DNA of 64,000 nucleotides from positions 6,998,553 to 7,062,552 of the forward strand of contig CM024172.1 of NCBI GenBank assembly GCA_013433145.1. The letters run 5' to 3'. How positions within the stretch are numbered: position 1 is the first letter of the stretch; each line of letters begins with the position of its first letter. The translations under genes were made by a program, and so were the position numbers. Origin of the DNA: Ascaris suum (lineage: Eukaryota > Nematoda > Chromadorea > Rhabditida > Ascarididae). The notes below the pieces were generated by a model that did not search any database, had not been told where the DNA came from, and saw only the letters and a program-made list of their open reading frames with translations. Positions 54,531-64,000 of the stretch are shown piece by piece.

Positions 54531-54567
54531 TGAAGTTCTTAAGGTCGTGGGTTCAGCTTCACACTGG
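54531..54567 (+). repeat. tRNA T-arm-like (B-box) remnant
   Basis: The stretch aaggtcgtgggttcagcttc resembles a tRNA T-arm with the B-box GGTTCRANTCC (two mismatches). No matching A-box arm is clear upstream. It is probably the tail of a tRNA-derived repeat. Confidence 0.25.
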
Positions 54568-55198
54568 TGGTACCTTTCTACTTAGTCAATAATAGGTTTC
54601 ATTAACTCAGCAATAGTCCCATTACCAACTTCTTGCTGATCTTTGTGTATTCACGAGCTTGTGCTTTGTGTTTGCGCGTATGCTGCGGAAAATTTTTGCA
54701 CAAGCAGCCAGTAGTGAGAGTTTGCAAAGTGTTTCCGATTGTCATCCTGTCTTTTCGGTCATACTGTTGATAATTGCTAAATGCTACAACCTTATCGGTT
54801 CGATTAGTTTCTCAATAGATGAATTTCCGGTTCGCTTTGGTGTACGGTCCAACATATGATTGACTTCTTTGCTGAACTTATGTTATATATGGTCGCACGT
54901 GAAAAAGTCTGCAACCGCATGTGTTCATACTCCCAGTTAAAGCGTTTCTCTGCTGTTGCTGTTTTGTTTCTATTTTGGCTGTGCTGTTTACTTTGGTGCA
55001 ACGGAGATCGTCGATGCGTGAATGTGCTCTAATTTTTTTTTCAAACGCTATCTGTACAAACATTGTTCCAATGTTGATGCTTTAATTTTCGTTCTCAGCA
55101 TTGGATTGTTAAATTCTCGCAAGATGCATTGCCTATCCTTTCATTTCGGAAGAAAACATTTTGCAGAAATTTAAACTATATAACTAGCTCGATATCAG

Positions 55199-55495
55199 TC
55201 AGTCAAAACGATCGTTGAGGTGGAAGCGGCGATCGTCACTTCAGACGCTGGTTTCCCATCCAATTCGTCCAAGTAAGTATAGTTTTTGAGTTGCTGGTAT
55301 ACATGGTTCAAGTTGCAGTCTTCATACAACTATACTCTTTTCGTTTTCAGAAAGAACGTCCGCCTCCATCTAAAACATAAATTTTTGGGGAGATTACAAA
55401 TTTTTAAAAGCTATAAGTTTTATCGAAAGTATCGACGTTATAGGAATGATATTTACAGATTGGGTCATATGACGTGCGCATTTTCGACCGAGTGA
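55199..55495 (+). CDS. Candidate two-exon fragment, unknown product
   Basis: 55199-55272 follows atatcag and ends at a strong gtaagt donor, encoding SVKTIVEVEAAIVTSDAGFP. It joins in phase to 55351-55495 (acceptor ttttcag), a basic aromatic tail (NVRLHLKHKFLGRLQ) that ends at a stop. In other phases the second exon stops after a few codons. No family is recognised, and the second exon's composition is atypical. Confidence 0.25.
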
Positions 55496-55539
55496 CCTGA
55501 GCAGGTAATTTTCAACGGTCATCAACAGATGATGATAAA

Positions 55540-55697
55540 GCTTGAGTAAGGAGGCTTTCATATCCTAGCTACTCCTACATTTCATATAAGTTTCCAACGT
55601 AAGCTTCATCGTTATGTGGCTTGAGTAAGGAGGCTTTCATATCCTAGCTACTCCTACATTTCATATAAGTTTCCAACGTAAGCTTCATCGTTATGTG
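55540..55697. repeat. Perfect tandem duplication, 2 x 79 bp
   Basis: Copies 55540-55618 and 55619-55697 appear identical, starting gcttgagtaaggagg and ending cgttatgtg. The identity suggests a recent duplication, or an assembly artefact. No coding role is seen. Confidence 0.95.
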
Positions 55698-56442
55698 AGC
55701 CGAGTGGCAAAACTCGCAACTCGATTTACTGCAAAATGTGCTGGGATATTTGAGTTTCTCTGGTCCCTTTCAAAAGAGATCGTTCAATATGAAATCTAGT
55801 CTGCGAGGTTTTCTCTTTTTGTACATTTCATTTTACTTTTATGATTTTGCCTTGCAACCGCTGGATAAACTCATGAATATCTGAGCACTGAGGACGTCGT
55901 AATTCACTCATTAAATGACTTTGCAAGGGCGCTTAACACAGCTAAATTTTAAAGCTGTCACTGATTTATACACTATTAGGTATAACAATAAGATCCACCG
56001 ATCAACACTGCAAACCTTGTGTAGTAAGCGCCTTTCGGCCACATTACATCCACAAGCAACTCGACAGGACTTCATCGCAGCTGTATATCAAAGACAAAGC
56101 CTTAGATGCAGGTTGTCCTGACTATTGTGTGTGAGCGTTGAGCAGCATCAGCAAGAGTTTTATGAATGACACTTGACAAGTTTTGATAATTAGAAAAGCG
56201 CAGGAGTAAGTGCACGCAGTCGATAAAACTCATTTATGACGCTTCAGCACTAAATTGTAATAAATCTTTTCTTAAGTTCTCACAAAACCAACACTTTAGA
56301 GAAACGAATTAGTGAACATCGATAAGCTTTTATGTCAATGCTTTTCACATATGAAGATTCAACAGTTCGCGAACGGTCATTTTGTTGATTTGTTTTATAG
56401 GAAGGAGAATAAAGAATAGCAGAAACGAGAGTAAACGCTGCA

Positions 56443-59400
56443 ATGGATTACGATTATTGGGATCGTCGAGAGGAAAACGAAGAGGAAATGGAGGAAATTG
56501 AAGAAGCATCCAGTGCACCTTCCCCGCAACCTATACGACTGATGAAAATTGGAAAGTAGGTATTCTGTGCGTTAATCGCAGCAATACACAAGTTAAATTT
56601 CGTCCACGTGTACTAAATTTAAAAAATTTTCAGCAAATTTGGCATTGCAATTTGGCAAAAGCTTCTTTAATTTGCGGGGATTTTTTCGCAAAACAAAACA
56701 CATCATTCAGGCAGATGGATTTTGTAGCGACGTCACAATCACATTTTCGATCACAAATGAGTGTGATTAACGTATATCGAAGTGATACCTAATAATGTGC
56801 GCCGTTCATCTGTTCCAACCAACTATGATTTCCTTCTATATTCACATCGAAAACAGTTCACCTTTTTCAGTAGTTTTTGACTAATATACAATACATGATA
56901 GCCCTCTGTTCCGTATTTCATGTCTCTAAAATTCTAAACGTTATGAGAAATTTGCCTAGATTTTGCAGCCGGCGAGATTTTCATCATTGTAGGTTGGCTT
57001 ATCATTTGTTGGCGGCGAACGCAAATATAGCAGGTTTTCGTCAGCGCAATTGCAAGAGCACAACTCATGCCAGCTCCTATGACATTCCTTCCCACTTGTT
57101 TTTTTGTTACGGTGATGACGGCAGCTATTAACAAATAGATCCATCTATGTTCATTAGTAAATTTTGAGTAGTTTCTTCATGTATGTGTTTTGGGGGGGGG
57201 GGGGGGGGAGGGGAGGGAAGGAGGATAACGACGCATCGAACAAATCAGTCACTCCAGGCTAGGATGGTGTGCTCATGAGTTTAAATTTTTTAGTTTGTTT
57301 ACGAGTGCAGTACAAAAAGGAGACTGTCGTTTAATGGCATTCAGTTTTAATAAGTTCATCTGTCATATGAGTAGTATGTTCTGTAGTGCCCATTCAAAAT
57401 TATGCTATGATGCAATGGGAGTCGCTGCGCCATCTCGCTGTTGTCTATTGGACAGTGAATGCAAAGAAAAAACATCTGAAGTCATGCTCTATACACATTG
57501 ATGCCTTGAATCGAAAGTATTTTACGTGCAGGATTTGGCTTCTATCTGATGCAGGAAAAAAACATCTTGAAGAAGGAATTGTTTATGGCGCAACACATGA
57601 GAGCGCTGGCACGATACCAGTGGTTGTCGTTCATTTCTTTTGTTTTTAATTCTCTTTTTGTTTTTACTTCTCTTTTTTATTCTTTGCCTTATTTTGTTCA
57701 CTGTTACTTCACTAATTTCCTGATCTTAATTATCAACGTTAATTTATGAACAAGCATTTTTGGAGACTTACCAGTTTTATGCATTGCAAAATAGGATCTG
57801 AAGTACGCAAGGCGGTATTTCGTTGCAGATGAGGGGAAGTACAAAGCTGAAGCAGTTGAAGGTAAAAAAGGAATGCATTGTTATCAACTAGTCATCTTTT
57901 AAACTCTGCTTTCGACGGTGTAAAAAAGTGCTATATACCAGATTCGGTCATTCTTCAATTCCTTCTCTTACTATATCACTCTTTTCATATTCAACTCTCC
58001 GAGGAAGTTGCTTTGAAATGTTTGATATGTGGAAATGAGCATCAGAAGAGCTGCTAAGGTATGCTGCTTTACATCTCGCTGACCTGCTCAGCCGGTTTCA
58101 TAAATTGCCAGCAATTTCACAATCTAGTTTCAGTGGCCGCAGAGGTCAAACTGTCGGGCAGACATATACATATACATCCGTATATCTACATGGATAGTCG
58201 CGTTGTCGCCAACAAGCAAATTCACAGAAGTGCATGGAAATTGATTTTTGAACGTAACTTTTTTGGCCAAAGAATACGACCTATTCGTTTCATTGGATGA
58301 AATGCTACACGATTTTGACGGCACCGACGTGCACTCATTAGATTCTTCTGAATTCCGTTCTCGCCGCATATTCTGCTTCTCAATGAAAATATAATATTCA
58401 TTCTAGTTGAGAAGAGCGAGTCGACTAAGTTGACCTGTTTCATGGATTTTAATAGAAAATCGCTATTTCTTATGTGAAATCAAATGTGCATGTTGATCTC
58501 GCGAGAAACGGAGTCGAAACGTTTCTCTATGGTCAGTAGAGCTTATAATTAGGACATTTAATAGAATCTCGGTAACAAAGAAATTAGTTCGATTAAGCGA
58601 CAGAAACATGCGGTTACTCGACTTTGAAACTGTTCACCTTTTTCTAGCCATCTAAATCCTTTTATTAGTATTGGGGATTGAGGAACTTATTCGGAGAATG
58701 GTTCGCTGTACAATCGCTGTCATTAAGCATTTTTCAGTAAGGGGCAGTATGCTAGATTTGCAAAACCATCACAGTTTTGTGTTGCATCCATTCTTCAGCT
58801 CTTTTAGTTGTTTTCATGATCGTTACCTGCATGATCGAATGGCATGTAAACTCGACTTTTTTATTATTTACCGTTCGTGCTGAACCGGATTGCCACTAGA
58901 ACACTTTGTTTACGGGAAGCGAGTTTTGATTGAAGCAGCCTCAAAACGTCGTTTAATTTCGGTTGCATTTCAACTGTTTAGACAAGTGTTCGAAAAAGGC
59001 GTGAAAGACGGCTTCGCTCGCTATTGCTCAGAGGGAAAAAGCGCATTTTGGTTTTTTTGCTGGCTTTCTGCAGATAAATTAGGCAATAAAAATTAACAGC
59101 TTCTAATTTCATACATTACGCTTTATAACGGACTCTCCTATCATAACAGCAAGGAATATCATAAAGGCAAGTTATCGCGAGAGAGAACTCCTTTCTGAGG
59201 TCATTCCTTTCCACCGTATCTTTCTTATGGTGGTAGCTGCACTGAGGACCAAACAGGTCGTTTAAAAATTTCACCGCGAAAAAAAACACTACGTTTTTGG
59301 AAAGCTCTTCAGATTTTCACGTGCAGATGATGAGGAGCTTATTTTAAACAAAAAAAAAATATGTGCGTTATAATCGAACTGTAGAAATCCCTTTATGGAA

Positions 59401-59933
59401 GCTATATTTGAATAGATTCGTCTAATGTCGACTGGTCGTATTTTTGGTCGCAAAAGATGCATAGAAACAGAGATATTCTAGCATTGCGGATTTATTATTT
59501 TTAAATAGAGTAAATGTGATATGAGTTGAAAATTGCATCATTTTATTCGATTGGTGCACGAGCAGAGCAATATTAATGTGGAAATGCTTTGAAGAGTTTG
59601 CGCTATTATTGCGAGGAATGAGCCCAAAGAGAGAAAGTGAGTACATATTTTACCATCTTTCAAATTGTTCCATCAGTTCTAAAGTATTTTGTGGACCACT
59701 AAAACATTACTGACGTTCACGTGCTTCAGATCATTTTTGTCCTTTTTTGAATTCCATGTTTCAAAAGCTCTTTTGCAGGCAAAGGCTATAGCATCACATT
59801 AAAACCTGCTGATATTAGCCCATTTTCAGATGCTATCCTGATTTATTGGCCTCCTTTTGAGTTTTCTTCTAAGTCTAATATTGATTTCGGGAATTATGAT
59901 GACGATGAATCAATGAGAAATGAGCAAATCTGA
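56443..59933 (+). CDS. Candidate multi-exon gene, unknown product, partial model
   Basis: The likely first exon 56443-56555 begins with ATG 42 nt after a strong ttttatag acceptor, as expected for a trans-spliced nematode mRNA. It encodes an acidic N-terminus (MDYDYWDRREENEEEMEEIE). Phase-compatible followers are 56969-57111 and 57387 onward (NYAMMQWESLRHLAVVYW). Further exon-like segments are 57795-57861, 58669-58736 (GIEELIRRMVRCTIAVIK, donor gtaagg), 58900 onward (LIEAASKRRLISVAFQLFRQ), 59150-59256 (RERELLSEVIPFHRIFLMVV), 59566-59636 and 59779-59933, which ends in an acidic tail and TGA; the last two join in phase. The middle exons do not all chain, so borders or exons are missing. The product looks helical. 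A relation to anaphase-promoting complex subunit 4 is conceivable but weak. Confidence 0.35.
57192..57208. repeat. Poly-G run (17 nt)
   Basis: A pure G run, followed by aggggaggg. It lies inside a predicted intron of the 56443-59933 model. Other G/C runs lie at 2079-2095, 6483-6497, 29271-29285, 30952-30964, 33027-33038, 41399-41412 and 51438-51454. Confidence 0.95.
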
Positions 59934-60395
59934 ATTACTACCGCGTTCTTTTTTGTATACTGAAGTTCCCTGAATACATTCAAGTGACGTTTTGCTTTCG
60001 GCATCAGCAAAACATGTGCTTTTTTCATTAAAAATCCTGTTGCCTTCTTGTGCGAGTTTTGGCAAATTTGAATTGTTGTTCGTCGAGTTGAGTATTGCAT
60101 TGTGATGGTGGTTTCACCTAACATGCTTAAGTTACCACTCTAGATCTGTTTAGCAACACGTCGACGTTGTCGGTAGGATCGATAAAGGGAACACTGCACT
60201 GTGCTCAGCTGAGTCACCGATACAATTTTTCGAAAGTTGTTTCGCACTCCACTCATCTCATTCCCTATTCCTTTCTCCAATTTCCTTCGACAATTAAATT
60301 CTAGGATTGGCTAATCTGTTGCATCTATATCTTCTTCTTCTGTCGAAAAATTCGCTACTATTTTTATTCTAACGAACATCGATGGGGAATATCAG

Positions 60396-61173
60396 TTCTT
60401 GCGTGTAATGGATGTCGCACCAAAAGATATAATGTTATTTGTTTACAGCGAAATTCCGCAGACTACAATAGAGTAAGAGAGTTTAGTTCTGGATGTGGTG
60501 CAAAAGTGCAAACTCAATAGATTCAGTAATACTTTTGATAGGTAAATTATTTCCGCTTATTTTTCCTCTCGGTTTATGTTTAACGAGTCATCAGTGTCAG
60601 GTTGCATATTGCAATACGTTCGTGGAGCAGCAGTAGGTTGCTTGCTTATTGCTTATTAATGCTATTCGATGGATTTATTTGTTAACAGTGCACGACTACT
60701 GCGCACTGAAAAATGGCTGCTAGTTCATGGAAGGAAAGACGCATTTCAACGTTGCATTATGTCGGCTTCTGCGAAACGTATGTTGCATTACAAAGTATGA
60801 TGATGTGATGAAATCAGTTGAGCAGAAGTGATAGGGAAGCGCATCCGCAGAACCGGTTCTCTAGTTTCATAGAATTTCGTGGGTGCCCGACTTGCCCCTT
60901 TCGCTTCCCCGTCATCCCGCTTTGCAGTAACGGCACCTATACTGTTTACAGTATTATCATGCTTATGTTATATTGCATTTTTGACGCTTTCAAAAGCTTG
61001 CCAAGCGATCTTATAATTTCGACTGCAAGACTTTGTGCACACCGCATTGAGCTATGTTTATGTGTAGTGATGCATATTTGAGTTGTTTGATTAAGTAGAC
61101 CACTTCCGTCTTTCATTTCTGCCATTCATCCGTTTTTATAGGAAGCAAACGGTATTCGAAAGCGGAGGACTAG
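60396..61173 (+). CDS. Candidate three-exon 3' end, APC4-like C-terminus possible
   Basis: 60396-60472 (acceptor atcag, donor gtaaga), 60689-60777 (acceptor aacag, donor gtatgt) and 61142-61173 (acceptor tttatag) join in phase and end at TAG. AATAAA follows at 61180. The reading is VAPKDIMLFVYSEIPQTTI, then RLLRTEKWLLVHGRKDAFQ and RCIMSASAK. The order of a TI.. piece, a tryptophan-bearing helix and GxxxxFxxCxxS loosely recalls the C-terminal region of anaphase-promoting complex subunit 4 (EMB-30 in C. elegans). This rests on remembered family sequence and is weak. It may be the 3' end of the 56443 gene, or a separate gene. Confidence 0.35.
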
Positions 61174-61179
61174 TGCCAG

Positions 61180-61185
61180 AATAAA
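61180..61185 (+). terminator. Poly(A) signal AATAAA
   Basis: A canonical hexamer sits 7 nt after the TAG of the 60396-61173 model. That would make a very short 3' UTR. It supports a gene end here but does not prove it. Confidence 0.4.
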
Positions 61186-62718
61186 GTGAAACGCGGCTGA
61201 CAAGATGTACTTTTTTCTAACATTTTTTGCTTCAATAAAGCACTTTTGTGTCAGTACATCCAGACTCAAAAAAACTACCCTTTAATGGAAACGTCGATGA
61301 AAAAACTTAGTAGCCCCAGTGTGCGTACATGCGCCGAATTTCATTGCTTGTCAGAGTGTGTATACATCTAGTCTTGCTTGACATCAATTCTCAGTTTTTT
61401 AAAACCTTATTCACGTGTCAGTTTTCCGTAATAAATGGTTTCGGCGTAACTTACAACTTCCTAAAGGTGGGATTTTAATGCAAAGGCTGCTATTATGAAA
61501 AGGGAGTTTTTCACGTTGAAGTCAACCTCACCTTTTGTCATCCTCTATAAACGCCGCATAGCAGAGATGAAAGCGTGTCCTATCCAAAAGATATGAAGAA
61601 AAAAAGAACTAATTGAGACCGGCATGGTGTTTCTAAAAGGCTGCTTATGAAGAACTGTCTCTGAGCGAAGGTATTCATCGATTTCTTGGAAGCTTATAAG
61701 ATTATACGTGGGTATACGGGTGCTGAATGTGAGAAACCACCCACTTCCGGTCACTCGAATGAAGCTGCCGGAAGGAATAGCTGAAACTGCAATTAGGGTG
61801 AGTTAAGAATATTAGTTTAACAAAAGCGCTACGAAGGCATGGAGGGGATTCCTTACGACAGTGATCACGGCCCATGATCGCTAGTCCGTAGAGAAATGGT
61901 GGATGCACTGGCAAGTGAGAATGCTTGTTGCCTGGTTTTGTTTCCAGTAACTTTATTAGTGATACCCTACCCATGTTTTGCGTATGGACGTTCATACAGA
62001 TGATGCGATACTGTTGTGAAGGAGATATTCTATTCAGTGGAATTTTCTGCAGTAGAACCAATAAAATGAGGTGATGACTGTTAGGATGGGTTAGCGACGT
62101 TGAATCATAACAGCAAAGTTATATCGATTTCATGTCTCTACATTTTTGTTATATAAGGCGAAGAATTACAAACAATCCTTTCAGGCATTAGTGTCCTTTC
62201 TGAAATGATGATGCTAACAATATCTCTTTCTGAACCCGCTTGAAGGTTAAGGCGTCTTTCGAGGTGGCAAAATTCTGCTAACACAGTGGTAAGTAATGCG
62301 GTATGGAGTATGATTCCATGCGGCTATGATAGATGTCTGAACGGCATTTTGCTCTATTTTACTTTGATTCATGTAGAAGATTAGATCCCTGCAGCCTGCT
62401 CTTATCCAAAACAAGCTGGATTTACTCGATCCCACCTTCCACCCTTCTCATGCAAAACCATCATTCGGTGGATGATTTAAAGATTTAAGGGTTTTTCAAA
62501 AATTCCGTCATTCAAAAAAAGCGGATAGGTTTTTTCTGTAAGGACGCTACAAAGCACCTGTTAGCACAAAACCTTCGCTGCTAATGCCCACTTACCTTGT
62601 ATGTGTATTCCGTGCTTATCAGAGAACAAGGAGGAAATGCGATGTAAAAATGCAATTGTCAAATATTTTTTAATTTGCTCCGAGAACATCTGATTTTGAA
62701 TCGCATTTCTTACTGCAG
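61186..62718. other. Stretch without a supported gene
   Basis: Two minus-strand open frames (61545-61754 and 61702-62061) carry no recognisable motif. An exon-like piece after a cctttcag acceptor at 62185 reads ISVLSEMMMLTISLSEP and stops soon after. Nothing can be firmly annotated. Confidence 0.35.
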
Positions 62719-62778
62719 CAAAGAAAGGCGCAGAGCCAGTTCACCTATGACGATGGTTCTGTTCGTTGCAGAGGATAA
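62719..62778 (+). CDS. Candidate terminal exon (19 aa), unknown gene
   Basis: After a clear tactgcag acceptor, the sequence reads QRKAQSQFTYDDGSVRCRG and then TAA in phase 0. The composition looks like a protein tail. No upstream exon could be linked, so this is an isolated suggestion. Confidence 0.22.
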   Translation, partial: QRKAQSQFTYDDGSVRCRG

Positions 62779-64000
62779 GTGATAAAGGAATAAGGATATT
62801 GGTAATTGATGTTAAACTAACGTTTTATTAAAGTCTTTTAGTGAGCAGCGCGTGCAGTGTTGTTGCATAGAACAATATTGCCTCCAGGCTCGATTTCTTC
62901 CCAGGCTAAAGAAACCTCTTAAATTTGAGAGTACTCACTTCACACCGTTTCGCATCAGTGCTTATACTTTTGAGCAGTTCATCCATGCCATAACGCTAAA
63001 ATGAACAATAATGTTGCATAAGGAAACCATCCAATTTATATTCGGGAACTTGCAGCACTGAAATATTATTAAATCAATGTTTTTTGTTAGATTTGTTGTT
63101 GTTGGTAAGAACTGTCTGCACCGTTTCAATGGTCTACTCGATGTGGTCATCCCGATACCTTCACTAGTTTAATCTTATATGTTTACATCATTTTTTCTTG
63201 ACCTGTCTAACATGACCATCCCGCTACCTTTAGTCGATATTGTTGTGCGTTTGCACTGCTGCTTTCTCGATATACCTAATATGACTTTTCCAACGTTGAA
63301 TTAGGTCATGCATTTTTGCATTGCACTTTTGCCTTGTTGAGTGACTTTGTGAGTGTCATTGGTTTAATTAAGCATTGTGAATGTCTTCAGCAGTTGCGCG
63401 CCTCGCAGACGTTTCTTATATTAGAACGCCTGGTTGTTGACACTCCATATTTCGTTCACTTCTGTCTTCTTAATAAGTTCCATTCTGGCATCCTATTTTG
63501 CTTCAGTATCAGCATTATTGAAATTCGGAAATTCGTTCACGATTCACTGCGAAGCGGTCACTTCTTTGCTGCTCTACGTTGAAGCCATCAACGTTTTGCT
63601 GTTACAATTAAGAGGGGAGTGTTCAAATGCGAGTATCGGTTCCGTGGATTTTTGTAGTATCGAATTCGTTAAGTAATTTTTTAAAATCATTTGCAGAAGT
63701 TAAAGAATCAAATGATTGCTAAGCTGCTCATCAAAGTTTATCAACCGCTGCGAAAATTTACCATTTCTACTGATTTTCTTCGTAAAAAAGATTCCCAGAT
63801 CTGTCACTTTTCAATCATGGCAGAAAAAACTGCGAAATCACATTGACGGCCGTATTAACTGACCCTTTTGAACAGTGTCTTTTTCATTAAAGATCAGTTG
63901 ATGTGGTTACCTTTTAATGAAAAACAATTATATGTATTTGATATCCAAATCACCGAGTTTCATCTGCGTATGTAATTTTCAAGCCCGTGGAAATTTGCTG
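62779..64000. other. Right end of window, no supported gene
   Basis: The + strand frames at 63316-63676 overlap one another and are rich in phenylalanine, leucine and cysteine, which suggests chance open reading in AT-rich DNA. No splice chain, RNA gene or repeat was recognised. Confidence 0.35.

Noticed and set aside
1..64000. CRISPR arrays, prokaryotic operons, phage or viral genes, horizontally acquired blocks
   Set aside because: No direct-repeat/spacer arrays and no long uninterrupted bacterial-type genes; every confident gene is intron-rich and of eukaryotic descent.

Overview
The window looks like nuclear DNA of a nematode, most likely a clade V strongylid. Genes are split into short exons (19-355 nt) by introns of about 42 nt to almost 1.8 kb. 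Acceptors have the T-rich nematode form (ttttcag, tttgcag, ttttag), GC is low, G/C homopolymer runs are frequent, and a decayed mariner element is present. There is nothing bacterial, viral or plasmid-like, and no CRISPR array, operon of prokaryotic type or rRNA.

Three + strand genes can be rebuilt exon by exon with consistent reading phase. (1) 426-4066 is the 3' part of a divergent actin-related protein; its 5' end lies off the window. (2) 6953-10453 is a complete TIPIN/Swi3-type replication fork protection protein (5 exons, 304 aa). (3) About 13260-24355 is a NOM1/SGD1-type nucleolar protein with MIF4G and MA3 domains (16 exons, about 808 aa). All three are conserved eukaryotic nuclear or cytoskeletal genes. 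They share a strand but are 2.8-2.9 kb apart, so a tight operon is not indicated.

From 24.5 kb onward the evidence is weaker. A seven-exon phase-consistent orphan model spans 24512-27259. A short island near 34.9-35.2 kb encodes a CxCC...PPxF segment resembling the zinc-binding part of Ski/Sno/SAND domains. Two-exon islands lie at 52.9-53.2 kb and 55.2-55.5 kb. A cluster of exon-like segments runs from 56443 to 61173; its last three exons form a consistent chain weakly resembling the C-terminus of anaphase-promoting complex subunit 4. An isolated terminal exon sits at 62719-62778. These are by-eye models without transcript support.

Non-coding structure includes an inverted pair of mariner transposase fragments (48584-49062), a perfect 32-bp palindrome (41943-41974), a 79-bp perfect tandem duplication (55540-55697), a 94-bp AT microsatellite (45439-45532), eight G/C homopolymer runs of 12-17 nt, a possible fold-back element near 28.1-28.3 kb, and several tRNA-derived (SINE-like) promoter-box remnants. 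I found no clear new biological system. The most useful leads are the divergent actin-related protein with a GC-AG intron, the 19-nt NOM1 microexon, and the unidentified gene models of the right half.
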